DNA from: Gemmatimonadota bacterium
GTDB lineage: Bacteria; Gemmatimonadota; Gemmatimonadetes; Gemmatimonadales; Gemmatimonadaceae
Direction of reading: 5' to 3'
DNA: 33,529 nucleotides
Assembly: GCA_028287225.1 (NCBI GenBank)
Contig: JAQBPZ010000382.1
Span: forward strand, 1-33,529
Part shown: positions 8,541 to 16,567 of the stretch, piece after piece
Position numbering within the stretch: position 1 is the stretch's first letter
Layout: the number at the start of each line of letters is the position of its first letter
The notes under the pieces: model-generated
The model's input: the letters and a program-made list of their open reading frames with translations, nothing else
What the model was told of the DNA's origin: nothing
Database searches by the model: none
Position numbers and translations under genes: made by a program

Positions 8541-8978
8541 ATGGCCACCCTGCTGTACGTGGACGACGAGGAGATCATCGGGCGCGCCGTCGCGCGCTGG
8601 TTCGGCCGGCGCGGCCACACGGTGCACGTCGCGTCGTCCGTGGCCGCGGCGCGGCGGGTCCTGACGGAGCACGATCCCGACGTGCTCTTCGTCGACGTCT
8701 GGCTGGGCACCGAGAGCGGCTTCGAGCTGATGAGCTGGATCGAGGACTCCCGTCCCGAGCTCGCGTCGCGCGTCACCTTCGTGACCGGCGAGCTCGCGGA
8801 GGAACCCCGCAGCGACCGGGTCTGGCGCACCCTGGGCCGGCCGGTGCTCCAGAAGCCCTTCGATTTCGCCCAGCTGGAGGAGCACACGGCCATCGCCGTG
8901 GAGCGCGCGGGGTCGCCGGACACGATGCCCGAGCCTCCGGACTCGCCCCCGGATGCGGAGCGGCGCGCAGGCACGTAA
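8541..8978 (+). CDS. Single-domain response regulator (CheY-like receiver)
   Basis: A 145-residue receiver domain with no attached output domain. The acidic pocket is Asp8-Asp9 (VDDEE), the phosphoacceptor is Asp52 (VLFVDVWLG), the switch threonine is Thr82 (FVTGE) and the conserved lysine is Lys105 (LQKPF). The C-terminal 25 residues are a proline- and acid-rich tail. A strong AAGGAG lies 4 nt before ATG 8541. The stop is 12 nt before the start of the phospholipase D-like gene, so the two are probably cotranscribed. The partner kinase is not adjacent; the nearest in the window is at 18775. Receiver assignment is certain, the role unknown. Confidence 0.93.
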   Translation: MATLLYVDDEEIIGRAVARWFGRRGHTVHVASSVAAARRVLTEHDPDVLFVDVWLGTESGFELMSWIEDSRPELASRVTFVTGELAEEPRSDRVWRTLGRPVLQKPFDFAQLEEHTAIAVERAGSPDTMPEPPDSPPDAERRAGT

Positions 8979-8990
8979 CGTGTACGGATC

Positions 8991-10259
8991 GTGCGATCCG
9001 TGCCTCCCACCATTCCCGCTTCCACCGTGTCCGTCAACCCGGCCGAGGTCTCGCCGGCCGGCGTCGCGCCCCCCGCGTCCCCTCCCGCTGCAGCACCCGT
9101 TCCCGTGGCGCCCGACCGCCGGCTCACAGGGCCGGGCAGCGGGCCCGCGTTCGCGCGCGGCCTCTGGCGCATCGCCGCGGCCGACGTGTCCAGCGGCAAC
9201 CGGGTAGCACTGCTGCACGACGGGCCGGCCACCTTCGACGCGATGTGCGCGGCCATCGACTCGGCACGCGAGACGATCGTCCTGGAGGTCTACATCCTCC
9301 GGTCCGACGAGACGGGCCAGCGCATCGGCCAGGCGCTCGTCACCGCGGCCGCCCGCGGGGTGAAGATCCGCCTCCTCTCCGACTGGATCGGGATGCGCGG
9401 CATCAAGGGCAGCTACCTCGCGTGGCTGCGCCAGGCGGGGATCGAGCACCGTGTCTTCAATCCCCCGGGCCTCCGCGCCTGGTTCGGGCTCATCCCGCGC
9501 GATCACCGCAAGCTGCTGGTCGCCGACGCCGCGGTGGGGATCACGGGCGGCGTCGGCATCGGCAACGAATGGGTCGGCAAGACGGAACGCCACCGCGGCC
9601 ACTGGCGCGACACGGCCGTCCGCATCGAGGGGCCGGCCGCGCACGACATGCAGCTGGCGTTCGAGACGATGTGGGAACGCGCCCACAAGCGCGAGCGGCG
9701 CGGCTCCCACCGGCTCACGCGACGCATGGCGCGCGGCGCGCACCTGGACCCCGCCACCGCGGAGCCGGCGCTCGTCGGCATCGTGGAAGGCGAGCCCCTG
9801 CGCCTCCGCATCGCACGCGCCCTCCAGACCCAGGCCATCTCGGCGGAGCGCACCATCTGGATCGCGACCGCCTACTTCGCCCCGAGCTGGTCCGAGGTGG
9901 AAGCGCTCACCGGCGCCGCCCGCGACGGGGTGGACGTCCGCGTCCTCGTCCCCGCGCGCAACGACCACCGCTGGGTCACGTTCATCACGCGCCGCTACTA
10001 CCGCCGGCTGCTCACCAACGGCGTGCGCATCTTCGAGTGGAAGAACACGATGATGCACGCGAAGACGAGCGTCGTGGACGGCCGCTGGGTCCGCGTGGGC
10101 TCCACCGACTTCAATCCGCTCGGCGTCGCCATCAACTACGAGCTCGACGCCGTGATCGAGGACGCCGTCCTCGGCGCCCAGGCGGAAGCGATGTTCCTGA
10201 ACGACCTGGAGCACTCCACCGAGATCACGATGAAGAATCGCACGCGGCGGAAGTCGTGA
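8991..10259 (+). CDS. Phospholipase D-family cardiolipin synthase-like protein (ClsB type)
   Basis: Up to 422 residues with two HKD phosphatidyltransferase motifs: His172-Lys174-Asp179 (DHRKLLVADA) and His356-Lys358-Asp363 (MMHAKTSVVDG). Each is followed by the usual Gly/Ser-rich segment (GITGG; VGSTDFN). Two HKD copies in one chain and no N-terminal membrane segments fit the ClsB/ClsC-like synthases that make cardiolipin or related diacyl phospholipids. Hydrolase or nuclease activity of the superfamily cannot be excluded. The first 45 residues are Pro/Ala-rich and weakly constrained, and the GTG start at 8991 is only one of several possible. It follows the response regulator by 12 nt; a family A palindrome begins 31 nt after its stop. 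Confidence 0.85.
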   Translation: MRSVPPTIPASTVSVNPAEVSPAGVAPPASPPAAAPVPVAPDRRLTGPGSGPAFARGLWRIAAADVSSGNRVALLHDGPATFDAMCAAIDSARETIVLEVYILRSDETGQRIGQALVTAAARGVKIRLLSDWIGMRGIKGSYLAWLRQAGIEHRVFNPPGLRAWFGLIPRDHRKLLVADAAVGITGGVGIGNEWVGKTERHRGHWRDTAVRIEGPAAHDMQLAFETMWERAHKRERRGSHRLTRRMARGAHLDPATAEPALVGIVEGEPLRLRIARALQTQAISAERTIWIATAYFAPSWSEVEALTGAARDGVDVRVLVPARNDHRWVTFITRRYYRRLLTNGVRIFEWKNTMMHAKTSVVDGRWVRVGSTDFNPLGVAINYELDAVIEDAVLGAQAEAMFLNDLEHSTEITMKNRTRRKS

Positions 10260-10289
10260 CAGGTCAATCGCTCCAACGGCCAACTGCTT

Positions 10290-10526
10290 CAACGCAGAGG
10301 ACGCCCCGACACTTCGTGCGGGGTAAACTCCGGGAACGGCGAGGACGCAGAGGACTGCATTTCCCCTCCGCGTCCTCCGTGTCCTCCGTGTCCTCTGTGG
10401 TCAAATGCTCTTCAACAGCGTCTAACCACAGAGGGCACAGAGGGGGACGCCTGAGCGGCCTTCCTCTGCGTCCTCGCCGTTCCCGGAGTTTACCCCGCAC
10501 GAAGTGTCGGGGCGACCTCTGCGTTG
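10290..10526. repeat. Family A nested palindrome (copy A2), 65-bp near-perfect arms
   Basis: Arms 10290-10354 and 10462-10526 are complementary over 65 nt with one mismatch as read by eye. They include the CCCCGACACTTCGTGCGGGG segment in both arms. Partial pairing continues outward to about 10275 and 10532. The inner stem joins CCTCTGTGGTCAAATGC with GCGTCTAACCACAGAGG, flanked by repeats of the GTCCTCCGT type. It fills the space between the PLD-like and PAP2 genes. Confidence 0.95.
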
Positions 10527-10569
10527 AAGCCGTTGATCTTCTGGAGCGCCAACACTCGATCGCACGGGT

Positions 10570-11409
10570 ATGAACCAGGCTCGATCCTCGCTGCTCGCCA
10601 TCCTCCTCCTCGTCTCGACGACTGTTGCCCCCGCGCTGCAGGCGCAGGCCGACTCCACCCGCTCGCGGCCGCTGTTCACCACCGGCGACGCGGCCCTCGT
10701 GGCTGGCATCCTGCTCGGCGCGCGGCTGATCCACCCGCTCGACGAACACTACCGGCTCCGGCTGCAGGACTCGTCGACGCAGGCGAACAAGAAGCTGCAG
10801 ACGCTGTCGGCCGCGGTGCGCGTGATCGCCGCGCCGGGCGCGTACATCATCGGCGGCACCCTCTACGGCGCCGGCCGCCTGGCGAAGAACCCGAAGCTCG
10901 CCCGGCTCGGCCTGCACGGCACCGAGGCGCTGATCGTCGGAGAGATCACCGCGACCACGCTCAAGGGGCTCATCGGCCGCGCGCGGCCGTACGTCGGCGC
11001 CGGGCCCGACGACTACGGGTTCATGCGCGGCTTCTCCAACAACGCCTTCAAGTCCTTCCCCTCCGGCCACTCCGTCGCCGCCTTCGCCGCCGCCGCGGCG
11101 GTCACGAGCGAGACGTCGCGGAACGCGCCCAGCACGCGCTGGATCGTGGGCACGGCCATGTACGGCGGCGCGGCGCTGGTGGGCGCGTCGCGCATGTACA
11201 ACAACCAGCACTGGGCCAGCGACGTGATCGTCGGCGCGGGCATCGGCACCCTCGCCGGCCTCAAGGTGGTGCGGTACCACGACTCGCACCCCGGCAACCT
11301 CGTGGACCGCTGGCTGCTCGCGGGCTCGCTCGTCCCCAACGGCCAGGGCGGCCAGTCGGTGCGCTGGTCCGTGATGCCGGACCTGTCGTCGCGACCGGCC
11401 GCTCGCTGA
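10570..11409 (+). CDS. Secreted/periplasmic PAP2-family phosphatase
   Basis: A 279-residue protein with a signal peptide or N-terminal anchor (residues 1-26, ending ALQAQ). All three parts of the PAP2/acid phosphatase signature are present: K132-x6-R139-P140 (KGLIGRARP), S165-G166-H167 (FPSGHS) and S207-R208-x5-H214-x3-D218 (SRMYNNQHWASD). The enzyme should remove phosphate from lipid phosphates such as phosphatidate or undecaprenyl pyrophosphate outside the membrane; the exact substrate is not readable. ATG 10570 is used, with no clear ribosome site. The palindrome at 10290 lies directly upstream. The 2H phosphoesterase gene follows after 14 nt, suggesting one transcript. Confidence 0.9.
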   Translation: MNQARSSLLAILLLVSTTVAPALQAQADSTRSRPLFTTGDAALVAGILLGARLIHPLDEHYRLRLQDSSTQANKKLQTLSAAVRVIAAPGAYIIGGTLYGAGRLAKNPKLARLGLHGTEALIVGEITATTLKGLIGRARPYVGAGPDDYGFMRGFSNNAFKSFPSGHSVAAFAAAAAVTSETSRNAPSTRWIVGTAMYGGAALVGASRMYNNQHWASDVIVGAGIGTLAGLKVVRYHDSHPGNLVDRWLLAGSLVPNGQGGQSVRWSVMPDLSSRPAAR

Positions 11410-11423
11410 GCCGCGACGACCGC

Positions 11424-11960
11424 ATGGCGAGCCGGATCAAGAGCGGGATCTTCATCATTGCCGAGATCACCGGCACCGAGGGCGAGCGAATCGTGGCCCT
11501 TCAGGCCGCGTACGATCCGCGCCTCCTGAAGCTGGGCCGCCCGCACGTGACGCTCGCCGGCTCCTCGGGGATGGGACCGATCGCGCCCGACACGACGGTG
11601 GCGGAGCTGGAGGAGCGCCTGCTGCCGATCGCGACGACGACCCCGCCGATCGTGCTGCGCTTCGGGCGCCCCACGCAGTTCATGCAGACGGAGATCGTGG
11701 TGCTCCCGCTCGATCCGCATGGACCGCTGCGCACGCTGCACGAGCGCATCAAGACGAGCGGTCTCCGCGCCGCCCCGCCGCGCTTCTTCTTCACCCCGCA
11801 CGTGACGCTCAGCCTCTACCGCGAGCAACCGCGCGACGTCCTCGCGAAGCTGCTCCGCGAGCGCTTCGACGAGCCGGTCACGATCGACCGGATCGAGTGC
11901 CACCTCACGAAGGACACCGGCGAATCGCGGCACCTCATCACGCTGCCTCTGTCGGGATAA
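11424..11960 (+). CDS. 2H phosphoesterase superfamily protein (2'-5' RNA ligase-like)
   Basis: A 178-residue protein with the two HxT motifs that define 2H phosphoesterases: His41-Val-Thr43 (RPHVTLAG) and His126-Val-Thr128 (TPHVTLSL). The spacing suits a LigT/CPDase fold that acts on 2',3'-cyclic or 2'-5' phosphodiester bonds of RNA ends or nucleotides. The physiological substrate is unknown. ATG 11424 lies 14 nt after the PAP2 stop. A family A palindrome begins 12 nt after its own stop. Confidence 0.85.
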   Translation: MASRIKSGIFIIAEITGTEGERIVALQAAYDPRLLKLGRPHVTLAGSSGMGPIAPDTTVAELEERLLPIATTTPPIVLRFGRPTQFMQTEIVVLPLDPHGPLRTLHERIKTSGLRAAPPRFFFTPHVTLSLYREQPRDVLAKLLRERFDEPVTIDRIECHLTKDTGESRHLITLPLSG

Positions 11961-11972
11961 CGTCAGCTGCCT

Positions 11973-12179
11973 CAACGCAGAGGGCGCCGAGGGGAACGGC
12001 GAGGACGCAGAGGACTGCCTTCGTACATTTGTTCTCCTGTCCTCTGTGTCCTCCGTGTCCTCTGTGGGAAAACGCTGTCGAAGAGCATTCAACCACAGAG
12101 GACACGGAGGGCACAGAAGGGAATGCCTGAGCGGCCTTCCTCTGCGCCCTCGCCGTTTCTCTCTGCGCCCTCTGCGTTG
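11973..12179. repeat. Family A nested palindrome (copy A3)
   Basis: The outer arms 11973-12014 (CAACGCAGAGGGCGCCGAGG start) and 12138-12179 pair over about 42 nt. The inner arms CCTCTGTGTCCTCCGTG and CCACAGAGGACACGGAGG pair around AAAACGCTGTCGAAGAGC. The GCCTGAGCGGCCTTCCTCTG segment is shared with A2 in the same orientation. The arms lack the CACTTCGTGCGGGG module of A2. Confidence 0.92.
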
Positions 12180-12218
12180 AAGCAGTGCGCAGCCTGCGGT
12201 CAGCCTCCTGAGCTCATC

Positions 12219-13676
12219 ATGCCAGATACTCCATCGATCCTCGCCGACCTCGAAGCCGACACCAGCATCGCGGCCGCCAATCTCTTCACGGCGCTCGCCA
12301 CGGAGTATCTCGCCGAGACGGCGACGCGCGAGGGGCCGGTGAGCACCGGGCGCACGCGTGCCGAATTGAACCTGCGGTTCGACGAGCCGCTGCCGCGCGG
12401 CGGGATGGCGCTCGAGGCGGTGGTCGCACGGCTTCGCGACGAGGTCCTGCCAGACTGCAACCGCCTCTATCATCCGCGCTACGTCGGCCACCAGGTCTCG
12501 GCGCCGCTGCCGGCCGCCATCTGGACCGAGTCGCTCACCGCGGCGCTGAACCAGTCGTTGGCCGTCGCCGAGATGTCGCCGACCGCCACGGCGCTGGAGC
12601 ACCGCGTCGTCCGCTGGATGTGCGACCTCGTCGGCTACGGCGCGGCGGCCGGCGGCACGCTCACGAGCGGCGGCACCGAGGCCACCCTCACCGGGCTCCT
12701 GGCGGCCCGCTCCGCCGCCATCCCCGACGTGTGGACGAACGGCATCGGCGCCGATGCGCCCGTCGTCGTCTGCGGCGAGCACGCCCACTACGCGGTCTCT
12801 CGCGCCGTCGGTGAGATGGGACTCGGCCTCAGGAACATCGTCGTGATCCCCTCGCGTGACTGGCGCATGGATGTCGAGGCGCTCTCCACGACGCTCGACA
12901 CCCTGCTCCGGGACGGCCGCCGCGTGATGGCCGTGGTCGCCACCGCGGGCTCCACCGCCACCGGATCGTTCGACGACCTGCATGCCATCGGGACCCTCTG
13001 CGAGCGGCATGGCATCTGGCTGCACGTGGATGGCGCCCACGGCGCGTCGGCGCTGCTCAGCGGCACGCATCGCCACCGGCTGCGCGGGATCGAGCTGGCG
13101 CGCTCCATCGCGTGGGATCCGCACAAGATGATGCTCCTCCCCCTTTCCGCGGGCCTGGTGCTCGTGCGCGAGGAGCGCGACCTGGAGGGCGCCTTCGCGC
13201 AGCGCGCGCCGTACCTCTTCCACGGCGCCGACGAAGGCGAGCGGGTCTGGGACCAGGGCGTCCGCAGCTTCCTGTGCTCGCGCCGAGCCGACGTGCTCAA
13301 GCTCTGGGTCGCGCTGCAGCGGTACGGCGCCGACGGGCTCGGCCGTCTCTACGATGGCCTCTGCGACGTCGCCCGGGCGATGCACTCGGCCATCGAGGCG
13401 CATCCGTCGTTCGTCGCGCTGCATGCGCCGGAGTCCAACATCCTGTGCTTCCGCTGGATCGGCGACGGCAGCATGGGCGACGACGAGCTGGACGTCGTCA
13501 ACCGCGGCCTGCGCGAGCGCTACAACCGATCCGGCGCCGGCTGGATCACGGCGACGAACCTCGCGGGGAGGCGAGTCCTGCGCGTGACGATCATGAATGC
13601 CCGCACGACTGCCGCTGACGTCGAGGAAGTGATCGCCGGTCTGGCGCGCGAGGCCGGCGCGATGGGCGCTGTGTAG
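12219..13676 (+). CDS. PLP-dependent group II amino-acid decarboxylase
   Basis: A 485-residue fold-type I enzyme of the glutamate / aromatic-L-amino-acid / diaminobutyrate decarboxylase family (PF00282). The cofactor lysine is Lys303 in AWDPHKMMLLPLS. Asp271 in HVDGAHGAS should contact the pyridine nitrogen and His190 (CGEHAHYAV) should stack on the ring. The phosphate-binding region is TLTSGGTEATLTG. An N-terminal YHPRYVGHQVSAPLP segment is typical of the family. The product could be a biogenic amine or diaminopropane; substrate cannot be chosen from sequence. ATG 12219 matches the expected N-terminus. The family A element ends 39 nt upstream. Confidence 0.92.
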   Translation: MPDTPSILADLEADTSIAAANLFTALATEYLAETATREGPVSTGRTRAELNLRFDEPLPRGGMALEAVVARLRDEVLPDCNRLYHPRYVGHQVSAPLPAAIWTESLTAALNQSLAVAEMSPTATALEHRVVRWMCDLVGYGAAAGGTLTSGGTEATLTGLLAARSAAIPDVWTNGIGADAPVVVCGEHAHYAVSRAVGEMGLGLRNIVVIPSRDWRMDVEALSTTLDTLLRDGRRVMAVVATAGSTATGSFDDLHAIGTLCERHGIWLHVDGAHGASALLSGTHRHRLRGIELARSIAWDPHKMMLLPLSAGLVLVREERDLEGAFAQRAPYLFHGADEGERVWDQGVRSFLCSRRADVLKLWVALQRYGADGLGRLYDGLCDVARAMHSAIEAHPSFVALHAPESNILCFRWIGDGSMGDDELDVVNRGLRERYNRSGAGWITATNLAGRRVLRVTIMNARTTAADVEEVIAGLAREAGAMGAV

Positions 13677-13681
13677 AACGA

Positions 13682-13767
13682 TTGAACCGCGGAGGACGCG
13701 GAGGACAGCCGCTCGGGACGCATCCAGACCGGCCAGTTCGGCCATCCTCCGCCTCCTCCACGGTCAA
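13682..13767. repeat. Small family A-variant palindrome (copy A5)
   Basis: Arms TTGAACCGCGGAGGACGCGGAGGA (13682-13705, about 24 nt) and the complement ending in GGTCAAA (13744-13767) pair around a loop. The loop carries GCCGCTCGGGACGCATCCAG, as in the element at 2204. It begins 6 nt after the decarboxylase stop and lies upstream of cysK. Confidence 0.85.
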
Positions 13768-13845
13768 AGGCTGTTGCCGCGAACAGGATGGAACCCGACT
13801 TGCCGAGCGCGGATACGCTCATCTCACCCTGAATCCAATCGCCTC

Positions 13846-14769
13846 GTGCTCGCCAACTCGATCCTCGACACCATCGGCAACACGCCCCACGTCCGCGTGA
13901 ATCGCCTGTTCACGGGCCTCAAGGCCGGCGCGTCGGTCTGGCTCAAGCTGGAGCGCGCGAATCCCGGTGGCAGCATCAAGGACCGCATCGGCATCGCGAT
14001 GATCGACGCGGCCGAGTCGGCCGGGCTGATCGGGCCGGGCAGCACCATCATCGAGCCCACGTCGGGCAACACCGGCATCGGGCTCGGCATGGCCGCCGCG
14101 GTGAAGGGGTACAAGCTCATCGTCGTGATGCCCGAGTCGATGTCGGTGGAACGGCGGCGCCTGATCACGGCGTACGGTGCCGAGCTGGTGCTCACGCCCA
14201 AGGAGCAGGGGACCAAGGGCGCCATCGCCCGCGCGCAGGAGCTCGTCGACGCCACGCCCGGCGCGTGGATGCCGATGCAGTTCGACAACCCCGCGAACGT
14301 GGAGATCCATCGCAGGACGACCGCACAGGAGATCCTCCGCGACTTCCCCGACGGCCTCGACTACCTGATCACCGGCGTCGGCACCGGCGGCCACATCAGC
14401 GCGGTGAGCGAAGTCCTCAAGGCGGCCTATCCGGGCTTCACCACGATCGCGGTGGAGCCGGCGAAGTCGCCCGTGCTGAGCGGCGGGACACACACGCCGC
14501 ACAAGATCCAGGGCGTGGGCGCGGGCTTCGTCCCGAACAACTTCAACCCCGCCGTGGTCGACGGCTTCGTGCAGGTCACGGAAGAGGCAGCCTTCACCTA
14601 CGCCGCCCGCGCCGCGCGCGAAGAGGGAATCTTCCTCGGCATCTCCTCCGGCGCGACGCTCGCCGGCGTCGCCCAGATGCTGCCAACCCTGCCGGAGAAC
14701 AGCCGCGTGCTCGCCTTTTGCTACGACACGGGCGAACGATATCTCAGCATGGAAGGATTGTTTGCATGA
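13846..14769 (+). CDS. cysK: Cysteine synthase (O-acetylserine sulfhydrylase)
   Basis: About 307 residues, PLP fold type II. It condenses O-acetylserine with sulfide to give cysteine. The N-terminal NSILDTIGNTP and the Schiff-base Lys45 in NPGGSIKDR are diagnostic. The substrate loop is PTSGNTGIGLG (71-81), the phosphate loop is GVGTGGHISA, and the serine near the PLP nitrogen is in ISSGATLAG. It is full length. GTG 13846 is chosen because it places NSILDTIGNTP at the usual distance from the N-terminus; an upstream ATG at 13774 would add 24 unconserved residues. A 7-bp hairpin separates it from the aldo/keto reductase 56 nt downstream. Confidence 0.93.
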   Translation: MLANSILDTIGNTPHVRVNRLFTGLKAGASVWLKLERANPGGSIKDRIGIAMIDAAESAGLIGPGSTIIEPTSGNTGIGLGMAAAVKGYKLIVVMPESMSVERRRLITAYGAELVLTPKEQGTKGAIARAQELVDATPGAWMPMQFDNPANVEIHRRTTAQEILRDFPDGLDYLITGVGTGGHISAVSEVLKAAYPGFTTIAVEPAKSPVLSGGTHTPHKIQGVGAGFVPNNFNPAVVDGFVQVTEEAAFTYAARAAREEGIFLGISSGATLAGVAQMLPTLPENSRVLAFCYDTGERYLSMEGLFA

Positions 14770-14778
14770 CTCGGTCGC

Positions 14779-14795
14779 TCGGCGCGAAGCGCCGA
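14779..14795. other. Short hairpin between cysK and the aldo/keto reductase gene
   Basis: TCGGCGC and GCGCCGA pair perfectly around a GAA loop, 10 nt after the cysK stop. There is no T-tract. It could be an intercistronic processing or attenuation element. Confidence 0.4.
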
Positions 14796-14825
14796 AGCGT
14801 CCGGAAGCCATTCACAGGAGTCCGC

Positions 14826-15812
14826 ATGAAGCACCGCAAGCTCGGCAAAGACGCATTGACCGTCTCGTCCCTCGGTCTCGGTTGCATGGGGATGTCCGAC
14901 TTCTATGCCGGACGTGACGACGCCGAGTCCATCGCGACCATCCATCGCGCGCTCGACCTCGGCGTGACGTTCCTGGACACGGCCGACATGTATGGGCCGT
15001 TCACCAACGAGGAGCTCGTGGGGCGCGCGATCCGCGGGCGCCGTGACCAGGTCGTCCTCGCCACGAAGTTCGGGAACCAGCGCTCGGCGGACGGAGCATT
15101 CCTCGGCATCCGCGGCTCGCCGGAGTACGTGCGCAGCGCGTGCGACGCCTCGCTGAAGCGGCTCGGCGTCGATCACATCGACCTCTACTACCAGCATCGC
15201 GTGGACAGCACCGTGCCCATCGAGGACACCATCGGCGCGATGGCCGAGCTGGTGACCGCGGGCAAGGTGAAGCACCTCGGCATGAGCGAGGCATCGGCCG
15301 CCACGATCCGCCGAGCGGTGGCCGTGCATCCCATCACCGCGCTCCAGACCGAGTACTCGCTCTGGAGCCGCGACGTGGAAGACGAGATCCTCCCCACCTG
15401 TCGCGAGCTCGGCATCGGCTTCGTGCCCTACAGCCCCCTCGGCCGCGGCTTCCTGACCGGGCGGTTCACGTCGTTCGACGACCTGCCCGCCGACGACTAC
15501 CGCCGCAACCAGCCGCGCTTCCAGGGCGACAACTTCAGGAAGAACCTCGACCTCGTGGACCTCATCACGCAGCTCGCGTCGGCCAAGGGCTGCACGCCCT
15601 CGCAGCTCGCCCTCGCCTGGCTGCTCGCCCAGGGCGACGACATCGTCCCGATCCCCGGCACGAAGCGCGTGAAGTACCTGGAGGAGAACCTCGGTGCGCT
15701 CCACGTCACGCTGTCGAAGGACGACCTGCGCCGCATCGACGACATCGCGCCGAAGGGCGTGGCGGCGGGGACGAGATATCCCGAAGCGGGAATGGCAACG
15801 GTCAACCGCTGA
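14826..15812 (+). CDS. Aldo/keto reductase
   Basis: A 328-residue NADPH-dependent TIM-barrel oxidoreductase. The catalytic tetrad is Asp51 (or Asp54)-Tyr56-Lys81-His124, seen in FLDTADMYGPFTNE, LATKFG and YYQHRVD. The start KLGKDALTVSSLGLGCMGMS and the cofactor motif VPIPGTKR are typical of the AKR11/13-like enzymes (IolS, pyridoxal reductase and perakine-reductase relatives). It reduces aldehydes or ketones; the substrate is unknown. ATG 14826 is preceded by AGGAG at good spacing. Probably cotranscribed with cysK. Its stop codon abuts the hairpin array at 15815. Confidence 0.93.
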   Translation: MKHRKLGKDALTVSSLGLGCMGMSDFYAGRDDAESIATIHRALDLGVTFLDTADMYGPFTNEELVGRAIRGRRDQVVLATKFGNQRSADGAFLGIRGSPEYVRSACDASLKRLGVDHIDLYYQHRVDSTVPIEDTIGAMAELVTAGKVKHLGMSEASAATIRRAVAVHPITALQTEYSLWSRDVEDEILPTCRELGIGFVPYSPLGRGFLTGRFTSFDDLPADDYRRNQPRFQGDNFRKNLDLVDLITQLASAKGCTPSQLALAWLLAQGDDIVPIPGTKRVKYLEENLGALHVTLSKDDLRRIDDIAPKGVAAGTRYPEAGMATVNR

Positions 15813-15814
15813 CA

Positions 15815-16070
15815 GCCGGGCGGCGCGCGCTCCGCGCGACGCCTTGGCGGGCGGGTCGCGTGGAACGCGACCCTTGGCGGACGCGTGACCGTCGCTGCGC
15901 TCGGTCTACCGCTTGGCGGGCGCTCGCGATGCTCGCTTGACGGAAACCCCTCAGCCGTGCCGGCAAGGGCGGCGTAGCCGCCCGCCCGCCAAGGCGTAGT
16001 CCCGTCGGCGCCGCAGGCGCCCGGGACAGCCGCCCGCCAAGCACGACCGCGAAGCGGTCGAGCGCCCGGC
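15815..16070. repeat. Hairpin array with CTTGGCGGGCG linkers (family E)
   Basis: The array lies between convergent genes and is bounded by GCCGGGCG (15815) and CGCCCGGC (16070). The left half has the linker CTTGGCGGGCG three times (one unit ends GGACG); the right half has its complement GCCCGCCAAG twice. Between linkers lie separate perfect or near-perfect hairpins: GCGCG/CGCGC; GGTCGCG-TGGAA-CGCGACC; GACCG/CGGTC; GGGCGGC-GTA-GCCGCCC; GTCCCG...CGGGAC holding GGCGCC twice; and CGACCGC-GAA-GCGGTCG. The middle contains GGAAACCCCTCAGCCG with no strong pairing. No coding content. Confidence 0.9.
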
Positions 16071-16072
16071 AG

Positions 16073-16567
16073 TCAAAGCGCTTTTCGGATCGCCGCGTCG
16101 AGGTCCTGCGTCCCGCCGACGCCCGTGTACACGACCTTTCCGTTCCGCCCGACGACGACGACGTGCGACGTCGCCGGCACGTCCCAGTTCCCGGTGGCCG
16201 CGCCGCGCGTGTCGTAGAGCTGGATGCCGGGCACCTTGTACTTGGCGACGTGGAGCTGCACGCGCCGCGGACTCTGGTTCACGTTCACCGAGACGCCGAT
16301 GAACTTCACCCGGCTGCCGTACTTCGCGTAGGACTTCTGGAGCGTGGGGAGCAGATGCTCACAGTTCTCGCACCAGGTGGCCCAGAACTCCACCACCGCG
16401 GGTCCCTTGCCGACGAGCTGCGCCAGGTCCACCGGCTTGCCGTCGAGCGTGGCGAGCAGGGCGCTCGGAGCGGCGCTGCCCAACGGAAGGCCGGATTCCT
16501 GGGCGCGGGCCGCCGCGGGAAGGGCGAACAGGGTGGCCAGGGCGAGGCAGCGGAGGGTCGTCGTCAT
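16073..16567 (-). CDS. TlpA/ResA-like periplasmic thioredoxin
   Basis: A 164-residue protein with a signal peptide (residues 1-23, LFALPAAARAQ) and a thioredoxin fold with active site WC66ENC69E. It should reduce or exchange disulfides outside the cytoplasmic membrane, drawing electrons from the CcdA-like partner encoded immediately upstream. The conserved cis-Pro region reads DVPATSHVVVV, slightly unusual for TlpA proteins. The ATG overlaps the stop of the upstream gene in an ATGA, so translation is coupled. Likely roles are cytochrome c maturation or oxidative protein repair, inferred from the pairing. Confidence 0.9.
   Translation of the reverse strand: MTTTLRCLALATLFALPAAARAQESGLPLGSAAPSALLATLDGKPVDLAQLVGKGPAVVEFWATWCENCEHLLPTLQKSYAKYGSRVKFIGVSVNVNQSPRRVQLHVAKYKVPGIQLYDTRGAATGNWDVPATSHVVVVGRNGKVVYTGVGGTQDLDAAIRKAL

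Noticed and set aside
7994..10573. An 859-codon + strand frame running through fabI, the response regulator and the PLD gene
   Set aside because: The frame conflicts with three real genes, and its translation is low-complexity Arg/Ala/Pro sequence.
11013..13745. A 910-codon open frame on the minus strand across the PAP2, 2H and decarboxylase genes
   Set aside because: It is antisense to three well-supported genes, has no recognisable domain, and is a product of few stop codons in GC-rich DNA.
15815..16070. CRISPR array
   Set aside because: The linkers are short and inverted in the two halves, and the intervening sequences are self-complementary hairpins of uneven length. There are no cas genes.
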